Positions 37,701 to 47,500 are shown, numbered from the stretch's first letter. The stretch is 47,500 bases of DNA from Neocallimastix lanati (nom. inval.) (GCA_016946835.1 JACVTC010000004.1:1695001-1742500); one strand, 5' to 3'. Program-made: numbers and translations. Notes: a model not told the origin generated them from the sequence alone.

Positions 37701-39680
37701 ATGTCTTTTAGTAATCATATTCAACGTTCTATTTCATGTGACAATTCAAATAGTTGTCAAAAGGCTTCAACTTCAGAACAACTTAGCTCTACAGCAAAAG
37801 TGTTTTGTGAAGCTGTTAATCAAATAGTTAAATCATATTTGGTAAATTATGATGAAAATAATATTTTTCAAACTATAAATTTATCCTTTGCTCAAAAGGT
37901 AAATTTAGAAATAAGTATATATTATATGTTATATGTTATGTGTATATAATAATAAATTTATATTTTAGATATAAAAAAAAATAATTAAAAAAAATTTTTA
38001 TTTTATAAAATAAAATAATAAAAATAATAAAATAAATAGGTAATAAAAAAGACAAAAATATCCTTTTCTCAACTTGTTGTAACATTAGTATATCTTAATA
38101 GATATTATAAATATATTACTAGTTGTAAGAAACATATACCAGGTCATAAGGAATCAGTTATTCCAACTTTATCCCATGTAGTAATTCTTTGTATAATACA
38201 AGCTGAAAGATATATAACGGATATTCCACATAGACTTTCATGGTGGGCTAATATTTGTGCAGGTCAAACAAAATCAGTTGATATAAATAAATGGCAACGT
38301 GATTTTTTTGATACTATAAATTATAAATTATATGTACATCCAGAAAAGGATTATAATAATTTTAAATTTCAAATTAAGCGTTTAGCTTCACGTTTATTTG
38401 AAAATTCTGTTAATATGCCAACTCAATTTCGTCGTTCTATTAATTTAGGATCTCAGCAAACTCAATCTACTTCTTTCTCCTCTCAATCAAGTAGGATTCC
38501 ATCCAAATCAAATATTATTTCCGAGTTTAACGTTAAACCTTCAATTCAACAAACAAAGGTATTATTATCCCCACTTTACAGTGGTAATTCTAAAGTTAAC
38601 CCATCAATAATACTTGGTGGTAAAAACAATATGGTGTCCTCACCATTATCTAAAATTTCTAACGACAGTAATTTTCAAAATTCAAGTTTAAATGTACCAG
38701 TATTAAATATAACTAATACAAACTTAACCACATCACCAGTAGAAATAAATGATGATAATAATATGAATAATCAAACTCGTACTCCAACTTCTATCTACAT
38801 AAATTCACAATTTGATACCCGTAATCAATTAAATATTACTTCACTATTACCACCAACTCAAAATCCAAATAATTTAATGGTTAATACAAATATGGTACGT
38901 TCTCCAATTAAGAAGATAGTTTCAACAACTTCATCATCAACTAGTTCATTGATAGCTTTACCAAATATTGAAAGCAGTACTAATTCTCCATCAATAAATG
39001 TTATTTCAAACCGAACTTTGACTCAATCACCTTCTCAATATGGCATAAATAAGATTAATTCCACTGTTCAAAAGACAACATTAGTAAATTCTCCATTAGA
39101 TATGACAAAGACAGAAGAAATTAACACTATGAAGACAACTCCTCGTGTTATTAAAAGAAAAAGATCATTTTACGACAATTTCCAAATTCCATCATTGGCT
39201 GTTCATTTTTTAAAAGCTGCTCAAGGAGTAAAAAGAACAAAATTAGCAATGACAATTTCACCAGAGGAAATAGACTACCAACCAGTAACCCCTTCTTATC
39301 GCCCAATGGAAGAAAATAATAAGAAAGGAAGTGGTTGTAAATTAAATTTAGAATTTCAAAATCAAAAGCCTTTTTTAAAAGAAGATCATAAATTTTGTGG
39401 TGATGAACATTCATTTCAATCCCTGGATAAAGGAAAAAATGAAGACACGTCTTATCAATTATCTGAAGAGTCTGTATCAACAAATGTAGTAAAGAATTCC
39501 TTTCTAAATCATTTAGAAGCTATACCAAGTTCTACTACTCAAAATGATAGGACCTATTTAATAGGTAATAATAATTCAGTTAATAATGAGGAAATTATCG
39601 TATCCTCTTTATTATTAGCTTCAAATAATACGAATACAATAAATCTTATACCCGTATCGCCACCATTGACACCAATATAA
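37701..39680 (+). CDS. fungal PHO80/PCL-like cyclin, two exons
   Basis: The gene has exon 1 at 37701-37898 (66 codons), an intron at 37899-38039 (GTAAAT...AATAG) and exon 2 at 38040-39680, giving 612 aa in one frame. A second acceptor at 38050-38051 (AAAAAG) is also in frame and would remove four residues (VIKK). The cyclin box lies at about residues 30-190. Its signs are TKISFSQLVVTLVYLNRYYK (71-90), IIQAERYITDIPHRLSWWAN (118-137) and VDINKWQRDFFDTINYKLYV (146-165), the pattern of PHO85-partner cyclins. The tail from about 210 is Ser/Asn/Thr-rich and probably disordered. It has 13 Ser/Thr-Pro sites, one full CDK consensus (SPIK) and a basic KRKR cluster (438-441) that may be a nuclear signal. 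The tail is longer than in most PCL cyclins. The expected role is to bind and direct a PHO85/CDK5-type kinase. Which process it controls cannot be told from sequence, and other fungal cyclin subfamilies remain possible. Confidence 0.88.
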
Positions 39681-39751
39681 ATATATTAATATAGAGTTAT
39701 AAAAAAAATATATGTTTATATATATATTTTTATATTTATAAAATATACCAA

Positions 39752-39816
39752 AATCCTATTATATATAATATATATATATAATGTTATTATAAAAGGATTA
39801 ATAATTCTTTAATAAA
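39752..39816 (+). terminator. hairpin and poly(A) signal after the cyclin gene
   Basis: AATCCT (39752-39757) and AGGATT (39794-39799) enclose A/T sequence that is itself largely self-complementary, giving a long stem-loop about 70 bp after the stop codon. AATAAA follows at 39811-39816. This is a plausible 3'-end region, although AATAAA is common by chance in this composition. Confidence 0.35.
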
Positions 39817-40192
39817 AATATATATAAAAATTATAAAATTTAATAACAATTTTTTTTTTTTTATTAAAAATGAAAATATTACTATTATTCTCTGTTTTAG
39901 TTTTTATTTTTTTAAGGTTTTATTTTAATTTAAATGAATATTTTCTTTTTATTTAAAGAAAATTTAATTTAATTTAATTTAATTTAATTTTTATTTTTTT
40001 TTATTTTTTTTTTTTTTATAGATATTAAAATTTATGAGTTTATTATGTTTAATTAGAGCGTTTTTATATAATTAAGACTAATATAATATAAGTAATTGAT
40101 AAAATTTATAATACTATGTTTAATTTAGAGCTTCTATATATAAATAAAAATTTTATAATGATAATAAATATTAAAATTTTATATAATTTTTT

Positions 40193-40235
<43 letters not shown>

Positions 40236-40576
40236 TAAAATAAAAAAAAAGTGTAAAATTAAAATAATAAAATAATAAAATAATAATAATAATAATAATA
40301 AAAAAAAGTGTATATTTAAAATTTAAGGTTATTTTTCATTTTAACTCTTTTTTTTTTTTTTTTTATTTTTTTTTTTTGTAAAAATTTGAAATGCTTTGTT
40401 AGTTATAAATATATAAAGATTGAACCCGTAGTTTACTATTAATTTACAAAAGAAGTTATTCTTTGATGAATAGTTTTTTTTTTTTTTTTTATTTTTTATT
40501 TTTATTTTATTTTTTATTTTTTATTTTTTATTTTATTTTTTATTTTTTATTTTTTATTTTTTATTTTAATTAATAT

Positions 40577-40612
<36 letters not shown>

Positions 40613-41253
40613 AAAATAAAAAATAAAAAAAAAGAATAAAAAAATAAAGTTAAAAAAAAAGTTCTCAATAATTGTGGCAGTAAAAATTATAAAAATAGTA
40701 ATAATAGTAATAATAAAATTACTTGTATAATAATAATAAATATTTTTTTATTACGATTATATAATTTTTATTTTTTTTTTTTATTTTTATTTTTTTGAGT
40801 CATTAAAAATATATAACAATAATTATAGTTAACAGTATTCTTTCTCGATTTTAAGGGATCAAAAGTAAAAATAAAATAGCACTATCTGTTTTAAAGATGT
40901 TAACTTCTTTGTTATATTATTTTAGATTTAACTGGTGATCATATAATATGAATACATTTCACCGAAATTTAACTTTTGAACTTATTTTTATTCTTTACTA
41001 CATTAAAATTTTTATGATTAATTAAAAAATTTGTTTATGTTTAATTTTTATTTTATTTTATTTTAATTTTTTATTTTTTTTTGTTTTGCTTGATCTATTA
41101 CAAACTTTTTATTTTTATTTTTATTTTTTATCTTTTAATTATATAATGCAATACATAAAAATATTTTAATTTAATTAATAAATTATTGAAAGTGTATTCT
41201 CTTCCTAGCCTAAAAAAAATATTGTTAATAGTTCTAGTATCTCTAAAATAATG

Positions 41254-41290
<37 letters not shown>
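39817..41290. other. spacer of homopolymers and (TTTTTA)n
   Basis: It contains A36 at 40198-40233, (TTTTTA)n at 40495-40565 and A40-type tracts before 40610, plus the dispersed repeat entered separately. No gene is seen. Confidence 0.75.
40681..40879 (+). repeat. dispersed repeat, copy B
   Basis: Second copy of the element at 9373-9581, same strand and about 31 kb away. The 3' landmark is ATTTTAAGGGATCAAAAGTA followed by AAAATAAAATAG, after which the two copies diverge at once (GCACTATC here, GTAATAGA there), marking a sharp right boundary. It lies about 400 bp before the poly-T-broken retroelement relic, just as copy A lies beside the 8.4-9.3 kb island. Confidence 0.85.
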
Positions 41291-41293
<3 letters not shown>

Positions 41294-41504
41294 ATGCCTC
41301 GGGCTAGTACTTCAACAAGAGCTTACTATTCCGAAAATATAAGTGTAAATGAATCAGGAGCAGTTAACATTGAAAATGCCAATTAGGATAGGTTTAGTAG
41401 GAGGTCAATGCCTCTTTGAAAGGAGAAGATCATAATTTTTTTTTTTTTTTTTTTTTTTTGTCAATTCAAACCCTAATCCTTAAGGAAGTGAGGTTGGTTG
41501 TATA

Positions 41505-41545
<41 letters not shown>

Positions 41546-41924
41546 TCTGAATTTATTTATACACTTTTTATTTTTTTGAATATTACTTTTTTTATTTTTA
41601 TTTTTTTTTTTTATTTTTATTTTATTTTATTTTTATTTTTTTTTTTTATTTTTATTTTATTTTATTTTTATTTTTTTTTATTTTTATTTTTATTTTATTT
41701 TATTTTTTTTTTTTTTTTTTTTATTTTTATTTCTCGTTTCTATTTTAAATACTATTATATTATAATCTAATTGGACAAATAATTTATATTTATTTTATTT
41801 GGTTTTGTATTTTTTTTATTTTTATTTTTATTTTTTTTTTTATAAAATTAAAAATATTTATGCAATTAATTAACAAATTAAAGCTCGCAATATAGTACGG
41901 CTATAAAAAAAAAAAAAAAAAAAT

Positions 41925-42044
41925 GAAACTGAAACTGAAATTGAAATTGAAATTGATAAAGGATTTTTAAATAGCCCGGGAACAATTTTGGTTTTGGTTT
42001 TAGTTTTGGTTTTGATTTTGATTTTAGATTTTCGTAAACTCTGA
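41925..42044 (+). repeat. paired hexamer repeats within an open 39-codon frame
   Basis: GAAACT/GAAATT hexamers (41925-41957) are followed, after AGCCCGGGAAC, by GGTTTT/GATTTT hexamers (about 41990-42026). One frame is open from 41925 to the TGA at 42042-42044. It reads as an acidic block (ETETEIEIEID), then GFLNSPGT, then a hydrophobic Leu/Val/Ile alternation ending DFRKL. It is probably microsatellite growth inside the relic. Confidence 0.7.
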
Positions 42045-42505
42045 GAAGAGTGTAATTATATAGGTTTTTATTTTAATAGATTGGAAGTATATGGATATGG
42101 ATTTCATAAATCGAGAAGAGTATATTAAATTAAATCTTTACACTTTATTAAAAAGAAAAAAAAAATTAATATGTCAGAGACATAAATTTTTTTTAAAAAA
42201 AAAAAAAAAAATAAAAAGTTATTATACCTTAATTTTTTTTTTTTTCTTTTTTTTTTTTTAAGGTCCAAAAAAAAAAAAACATTATGGCTTCAGTTCCTAT
42301 ACATAATGCATTAATGGAGATTCTTCACTTTCGGTTAACAGAGGTATAAAGTACTCTAATTTTATTGAAAATTTAATACTTATCTTCTGAGGCTTGTGAA
42401 AGGGTTGATGGAACAATTATCGGAATCATTTAGTATCAAAAAAAAAAAAAAAAAAAAAGATTATCCGTTCCCTTTCACCAATTTTTTTTTTTTTTTTTTT
42501 TTTTT

Positions 42506-42690
42506 CACTTTGATTTGTTTATTAATGATATATTTTTTTTTTCACTTTGACTTGTTTATTAATGATATTTTTTTTTTTCACTTTGACTTGTTTATTAATG
42601 ATATTTTTTTTTTTTCACTTTGACTTGTTTATTAATGATTTTTTTTTTTTTTCACTTTGATTTGTATATTAATGACATTTTTTTTTATGA
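42506..42690 (+). repeat. 36-37 bp minisatellite, 5 copies
   Basis: CACTTTGA begins units at 42506, 42543, 42579, 42616 and 42653. Each continues with YTTGTWTATTAATGA and a T-run of 9-14. Differences are mainly in T-run length. The translated FHFDLFINDIFF repeat is a by-product. Confidence 0.95.
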
Positions 42691-42758
42691 GTTATATCAA
42701 AAAAAAAAAAAAAGACCCTCAACGGTTACTGTTTATGGCTCTTATCTCATGATCTTCA

Positions 42759-42800
<42 letters not shown>

Positions 42801-43169
42801 CCAAATTGCTAGCTTTTTTACTTATCTTCAAATATAATATTTTTGTAAAAAAAAAAAAAAAGTGAAAAAATACAAAAATGTTATTTATCATTAAAGATCT
42901 CCTATAAACTATATCCCTTTCATGCCAGATTATTTTTGGCCAAAAAAAAAAAAAAAAAAAATTCACTAGTTGCTCAACAAGAAAATTATTAAAAAAGTAT
43001 ATCATTAAATTCAAAGAATGCTATTGAATCTTTATTGGTCTGATGTAGCTAAATTCCAAGGAATTAATGGAAGGAATTACAATAAAACTTCAAATTTATA
43101 AATACTAGAAATCTATTCAAGTATTCAAGCTCAGCCTTGAATACTCTTATTTAAATATTTAGGTTTTTT

Positions 43170-43323
43170 AATTGGATCTTAAGATTAAGAGCTGGTTATA
43201 AATACCATAGCCCTATTATTACAATTAGAAGTGGTGGAGTTTCTGACGATTGTTCTAAATTCTGCCCTTGCTGTGGAAATGGTTATGATCCATCTTTTCT
43301 CCATTGGATATTTTGAATGCTCT
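43170..43323 (+). pseudogene. retrotransposon reverse transcriptase C-terminal CCHC fragment
   Basis: The frame from 43170 reads NWILRLRAGYKYHSPI, then IRSGGVSDDC and SKFCPCCGNGYDPSF. It continues LHWIF to a TGA at 43314-43316, where a one-base shift gives ECSS. Across that shift the residues make C-x2-C-x9-H-x4-C, preceded by LRxRAG. This matches the zinc-binding tail of non-LTR retrotransposon reverse transcriptases (CPxC...H...C after LRTG). A T49 run follows at once. This is the strongest evidence for the identity of the whole relic. Confidence 0.6.
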
Positions 43324-43374
<51 letters not shown>

Positions 43375-43553
43375 CTCTATGTCGATGTAAATTTTTTTTT
43401 TTTTTTAGATTTTATTAATGTACCTTTTTCATTTTATTTACTAATAAAGTAAAGGGATTTTTCCTTACTTTTTTTTTTTTTTTTACCTATTCCGGTTTTC
43501 TAATATTTTAGAATGTGAAAATTTTAATAAACAGGTATATTTATATATTCCTT

Positions 43554-43700
43554 CGTAGTGGAATTTCAGCTTTAGATGAGCTACCATTCGATTCCTGGGG
43601 AAACGGAGACATTTTAAGTGAACAACTCCTAAATAAAGAGTTCAAAAGGGTCTACTGTTTTCTGTATCTATGTGGAAGGGTTAAGGAATATCTTGCTTAA
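43554..43700 (+). pseudogene. C-terminal fragment downstream of the zinc knuckle
   Basis: A 48-codon open frame ends in TAA: FLRSGISALDELPFDSWGN, GDILSEQLLNKEFKRV and YCFLYLCGRVKEYLA. Its base composition is clearly coding-like. Its position after the CCHC segment fits the short C-terminal domain of a LINE-like ORF2, but I do not recognise it independently. Further scraps follow, including a 31-codon ATG frame at 43913-44008 (MVAIAQVKVGHFTMWGIIKM) and a 45-bp duplicated CAATTGCG block (43783 and 43828). Confidence 0.4.
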
Positions 43701-43738
43701 TATAATACCAATCATCAGTAGCATAGCTCTCTCTTGAG

Positions 43739-43782
<44 letters not shown>

Positions 43783-43860
43783 CAATTGCGTAATACTTTT
43801 ATTTTTTTTTTTATTTTTTTTTTTTTTCAATTGCGGAATACTTTTACATTCCTTTATTTT

Positions 43861-43895
<35 letters not shown>

Positions 43896-44019
43896 CCTCT
43901 TCTATCAACGAAATGGTCGCGATTGCTCAAGTGAAAGTGGGGCATTTCACCATGTGGGGTATTATTAAAATGTTGAATTTCGCCAAGATCACATTTTTGG
44001 ATAATTGAAAATTATTTGG

Positions 44020-44065
44020 AATAAATGAATAAATGAATAAATAAATGAATGAATGAATGAATAAA

Positions 44066-44116
<51 letters not shown>

Positions 44117-44133
44117 ATAAATAAATAAATAAA
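44020..44133 (+). repeat. (AATG)n/(CTAA)12/(AAAT)n microsatellite
   Basis: ATGA/AATA units pass into twelve perfect CTAA copies (44069-44116) and then AAAT. It begins about 12 bp after the last coding-like frame of the retroelement relic. Several non-LTR elements end in short tandem repeats, so this may be the relic's 3' tail. Confidence 0.85.
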
Positions 44134-44783
44134 TTAAAATATTACTAATATTTATGATTTTATTTATTTTTTTTTTATAATAAAAATTTAAATATTAAAA
44201 AAAAAATATTAAAAATAATATTAAAATAATATTGACCATTAAATAAAATATTTTAAATATATGGGGATAGTACATTTTTGTAATGTGGCATATTTTCGTA
44301 TATGGCTTATTTTTTAATAATTAAATAAATAATATTCAATTGTAAAAGTAATTTTTTATAATTCTTTTTTTAATAGAAGATATTATTATTTCTTTTGAAA
44401 TAATTATTTAAATAATATTTAATTATAAAAATATATTATTATTTCTTTTTAAGATAAAAATGTATATTTAAACTCTTATTCATATAAAAATATTAAAAAA
44501 TTTTTAAACAATTATTTTAGTTAATTAAAAAAATCCAATTCACTGATTTTTTTTTTATTAAGAATTATTTTAATTGAAATTCGACAAATTTTATTAATCA
44601 TTTTCATTTGGTCATTTTTTACGTTAAATATTAGCTATTTATTTTTTAATTAATAATTTTAATATTTAAAATCTCTTAAACACTTTAACCATAATTCAAC
44701 GAATTCATTTTTTTTTTTTTTTTTTTTTTTACTTTAATGGAATTTCCATATTTTTGTAATATTTAATTAAGACATTTATTTCA

Positions 44784-46134
44784 TCAGTTCATCTTATTTT
44801 TTATTTTTTTTTTTTTTTTCCAAAGCTCCATTTTTTTTCAGTTTGTAATCATCAGAGAATAATGAATCTACTTTTTGTAAAGTTAATAAAAATTTATAAA
44901 AATGAGGCTTTTTTGAAAATAAATTATTTAAATAATTGTTGAATGATTCTGAGGTATTTATTTGTTATATAATCTATATTATCATTATAATTCCAATGTT
45001 TAATTTTATAATTTTTTTAAATAAGTTATTTCAAAGTATTCTAAAAATTAAAAAAAAAAAAAAAAAAAAAAATTGTCATATTTATGTTCAACACACTCAC
45101 TTTTAATTTTATTATAAATTTCATTTATATATTCAGGGTTTATAAAAGAAAAGTTTGAAATACACTTATAATTAATATATAAATCAAATATTATTTTCTA
45201 CTTCTTTATGACATAATTATTATTATTATTATTATTATTATTTTTTTTTTTTAATTTTTAATGTTCTTTTATAATGCCAAGTAAAGTATTTGATATTTAT
45301 ATCAGGAAACACCTTTTATTAGTAGCATTAGAAATACCTTTTTCAAAATCACAATGAAATTTTTTTTAGTGTGATAATAATATTATTATTCTTTTCGGCT
45401 TTTTTTTTTTTTTTTTTTTTTATTTATTTCTTTAAATAACACTTCATAAGTTCTTTGCTCTTTATTTTTTAATATTGAAAAGGAAGTAGTGTAAAAACTA
45501 TTTAATTCTTTAACATAAGTTCTAGTAATGAACACTTGATAACCACATTTTGGTGAAATTTTAAATGTATCATCTACAAAAAATATCTATATAATATTAC
45601 ATAAATAATCTTGCTTGGAATGGTGATTGAAAAATAATAATATTAGAATTTTTGAATATCATAAAATTTTTCATTTCTTTCTTGTTTTATAATATTTTGA
45701 TTCATTCGGAATTATATCAAATGTTGTTACGTCTGGAGGTATTTCTTGTTATTTGAGATCTTATTGTATCATATTCAGGACACAAAACCCCCCCACTTCT
45801 TTCGAAATTTCATTAAATATTCGCTTTGGTCTTATATCAAAAGTGGGGTAAATTTTTTCTTATTTTTTCTTAAATACTATGTTTTGTGATTGATATAGAT
45901 ACATCAAGATGATTATGTAAATCTTCATACTTTAGGATCTTCTTCTTATAGTTTAAAAATAATAAAAGATTTACATTTACATTTATTTTTTTGTTCTGTA
46001 CTTAGTGCATCGATATACTTTTGAATTATTTTTTCTTTAAAGTTGAAAAATTAAGTTTAAATTTTCTATTTATCTTAATTTGTTCTTTTCCTCTATTAGT
46101 TTCACTAAATTCAATTTTTTAGATTTTCATCCAT
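44784..46134 (-). pseudogene. MULE (Mutator-like) transposase pseudogene
   Basis: Read leftward from ATG 46134, with several frameshifts and stops. IEFSETNRGKEQIKI and HNHLDV suggest the FLYWCH-like N-terminal region. TIRSQITRNTSR and FQSPFQARLF follow. The MULE catalytic domain is then clear: FVDDTFKISPKCGYQVFITR, FSILKNKEQRTYEVLFKEI, HCDFEKGISNATNKRCF, IKYFTWHYKRTLKIK, FINPEYINEIYNKIKSEC, WNYNDNIDY and SESFNNYLNNLFSKKPHFYK. The catalytic acids are readable as D at 45572-45574 (VDDTF, where VDGTF is usual), D at 45348-45350 (HCDFE) and E at 44947-44949 (SESFN). Poly-A runs and frame breaks interrupt it, and the last frame stops at 44784. It belongs to the Mutator-like DNA transposons and is surely inactive. 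Terminal inverted repeats were not found by eye. Confidence 0.85.
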
Positions 46135-46353
46135 ATTGATATCAATTTTAATAATAAATTTAATTATAAATTTTTATTAATATTATTACTTATTCATTAT
46201 TTTAATGTAACCTTTATAACAAATATATAAAGTATTTATAATTGTATATTTTACTTTTAAATGTTTAAAAAATAAAGTATTTATTTATTTAATTATTTCT
46301 ATTATTTCTATTTATTTTGTTCTATTTATTTTTTTTTTTATTAATAATTTAAT

Positions 46354-46384
<31 letters not shown>

Positions 46385-46756
46385 TTTTATTTTTATTTTT
46401 ATAAACCTTTATAAATTGTTTAAAAAATATTTACTTAGCTATTTATTATTTATTTGTTTTTATTTAATAACTTATTCTAATTAATATGTGTTTTTAAAGT
46501 AAAATATATATATATATTATTATTTTTATAAATATATTTATTTCTTTATTATTATTATTATCATATATTTAAATATATTTATTATTTTTTATTTTATTTT
46601 TTATTTTTTTTAATTATATATTTAAATATATTTATTGCAATTTTTCTTTATTATTCAATTATATATTTAAACATATTTATTTAATTATAAATTTAATTAT
46701 TTAATTATTTATATTTATTTATGATTGTATAGTTTTTTTTTTTTTTTTTTTTTTTA
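46135..46756. other. spacer upstream of the MULE relic
   Basis: A/T spacer with (TTTA)n and repeated TTATATATTTAAATATATTTA-like blocks (about 46560-46680), ending in a T23 run (46733-46755). It may contain the decayed MULE 5' terminal repeat, but nothing recognisable is seen. Confidence 0.6.
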
Positions 46757-47170
46757 TTTCCGGTGTGTACCGCCCTATGCTCCCACAAGACATGGGAATA
46801 TTAAGGTAGTCACAACACTTTGTGGATATAGTCCCTACTGGACAGCCTTACTATTTATCCAGCATTGGCGCTCTAACCATACATTTTATTACTGAGATTT
46901 TCTAGCACGATTTTTCTCAGAACTCCCTATAAGTGAGGCTAGAGTAACCTAACCCAATTGAGTCACGTGCTATCCCACTTTGGTAATAGTATTTAGTTAG
47001 CAGATTGATTATTCGTAGTTTAGCTACGTGTATATGAACCTATATGCTAGGAATTCCCTCGTAAGTATATTAATGACAGTTACTAGTGCAACCCTCTCGG
47101 GCCCACTGTTAGGACAGTATCTAGTCTATATTACTCCGGAAGTGCAACTCTCCCTGTTCAGGTAAGGTGT
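46757..47170. other. GC-richer non-coding island with many perfect short hairpins
   Basis: About 410 bp of balanced composition without a useful open frame. Perfect local stems: CGGT-GTGT-ACCG (46761-46772), TCCCA/TGGGA (46781-46797), CACAA-CACT-TTGTG (46811-46824), CTGAGA/TCTCAG (46892-46920), CGTAG-TTTAG-CTACG (47014-47028) and ACTGT-TAGG-ACAGT (47105-47118). AGTGCAAC is repeated at 47085 and 47141. On the minus strand it would end in GGAAAT plus A23, like a retroposed RNA. The minus-strand TGACTCAATTGGGTTAG and TATGGTTAGAGCGCC resemble tRNA D-arms, but no box B or cloverleaf was found. It is either a structured RNA gene, a SINE or an element end. Confidence 0.4.
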
Positions 47171-47219
47171 TTTTTTAAAAAATGGAAAAACTCGAAAATA
47201 TATTATCTCTATTTTTTTT

Positions 47220-47500
47220 TTTTTTTTTTTTTTTTTTAGAGAGATATCAAGTTGTAGACGTCATGCATAGGATAAAGAGAGTAAAATTTTAACAGACAAA
47301 TTAGATAAATTTTCATCAAAAAAAAAAAAAAAAAAAAAAAAAAAGCACTTGTAATACTAATAATGTAGTGAATAGTTCAATTGGTGAAAATCGTGTTAAT
47401 ATTAGTAGTTTTTTTTTTGAATAATGAGGATGCAAATATGTATGTGATATGGTACCGATTATATAACTTCCTTCTTTGTAGAAGAGATGTAGACATTATT
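47220..47500 (+). pseudogene. coding-like scraps split by poly-A/T at the window edge
   Basis: After a T-run ending about 47237, higher-complexity pieces alternate with A26-type and T-runs. One frame across the poly-A reads STCNTNNVVNSSIGENRVN and then ISSFFFE before a stop at about 47424. The style is that of the retroelement relic at 41-44 kb. It runs off the window, so its identity is unknown. Confidence 0.3.

Larger units (their letters stand above)
41294..44008 (+). pseudogene. non-LTR retrotransposon relic riddled with poly-T runs
   Basis: Higher-GC coding fragments alternate with T or A runs of 10-49. In order: a 30-codon frame from ATG 41294 (MPRASTSTRAYYSENISVN); a 21-codon frame at 42284 (MASVPIHNALMEILHFRL); pieces such as GLMEQLSESFSI and PSTVTVYGSYLMIF; then LYWSDVAKFQGINGRNYN; then TRNLFKYSSSALN leading into the diagnostic C-terminal zinc-knuckle fragment (own entry); then a final domain fragment (own entry). 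The layout LRLRAG followed by a CCHC knuckle is that of the C-terminus of non-LTR (LINE-like) reverse transcriptases. The reverse-transcriptase core itself is not readable. Frameshifts, stops and homopolymers make it non-functional. Confidence 0.55.

Noticed and set aside
39151-39483. 110-residue open frame on the minus strand
   Set aside because: It lies antisense within exon 2 of the cyclin gene, which has clear homology on the plus strand, and its residues match no family I know.
41498-41770. 90-residue Phe/Ile/Tyr/Leu frame resembling a membrane protein
   Set aside because: It is made of T-runs and (TTTTTA)n, so the hydrophobicity comes from base composition.
44069-44116. (CTAA)12 as interstitial telomere
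   Set aside because: Fungal telomeres are usually TTAGGG-type; this is a pure tetranucleotide beside a retroelement relic, so a microsatellite or element tail is simpler.

Overview
The window is extremely A+T-rich eukaryotic DNA, by eye well above 85% A+T, and broken up throughout by homopolymers. The longest are A60 at 16460-16519, T49 at 43326-43374 and T40 at 42761-42800 and 43743-43782. Only one intact conventional gene is visible: an intron-containing fungal-type cyclin. Very sparse genes, near-pure A/T spacers, microsatellites, a fungal PHO80/PCL-like cyclin and decayed MULE and non-LTR elements together suggest an anaerobic gut fungus (Neocallimastigomycota). This is inference from style, not from a marker gene. 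Dictyostelium and Plasmodium were considered, but both are much more gene-dense.

Layout. 1-8370: spacer with fold-backs and short tandem repeats and no convincing gene. 8401-9329: an island of clearly higher GC with two small ORFs joined by an ATGA stop/start overlap, followed by coding-like fragments cut up by poly-T, all bracketed by an imperfect direct repeat. It is followed by a dispersed repeat (9373-9581) whose second copy is at 40681-40879. 9582-17551: spacer. 17552-17980: a non-coding island with nested complementary segments, probably a structured RNA gene. 17991-37558: spacer containing a diverged tandem duplication, a 700-bp heptamer satellite, a degenerate tRNA-like sequence, a 44-bp minisatellite, a perfect 25-bp fold-back and several isolated hairpins. 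37701-39680: the cyclin gene in two exons.

40681-47500 is a mobile-element graveyard. It holds a plus-strand non-LTR retrotransposon relic (about 41294-44008) ending beside a (CTAA)12 tract, a minus-strand MULE transposase pseudogene with all three catalytic acidic residues still readable (44784-46134), and a GC-richer non-coding island dense in small perfect hairpins (46757-47170). At the right edge are coding-like scraps split by poly-A and poly-T.

The only functional cell gene I can defend is the cyclin, which should act as the regulatory partner of a PHO85/PCL-type cyclin-dependent kinase. I did not find a clear new multi-gene system. The best candidates for something undescribed are the ATGA-coupled ORF pair at 8.5-9.0 kb and the two structured non-coding islands. 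All coordinates and translations were worked out by hand, and no database or folding program was run.
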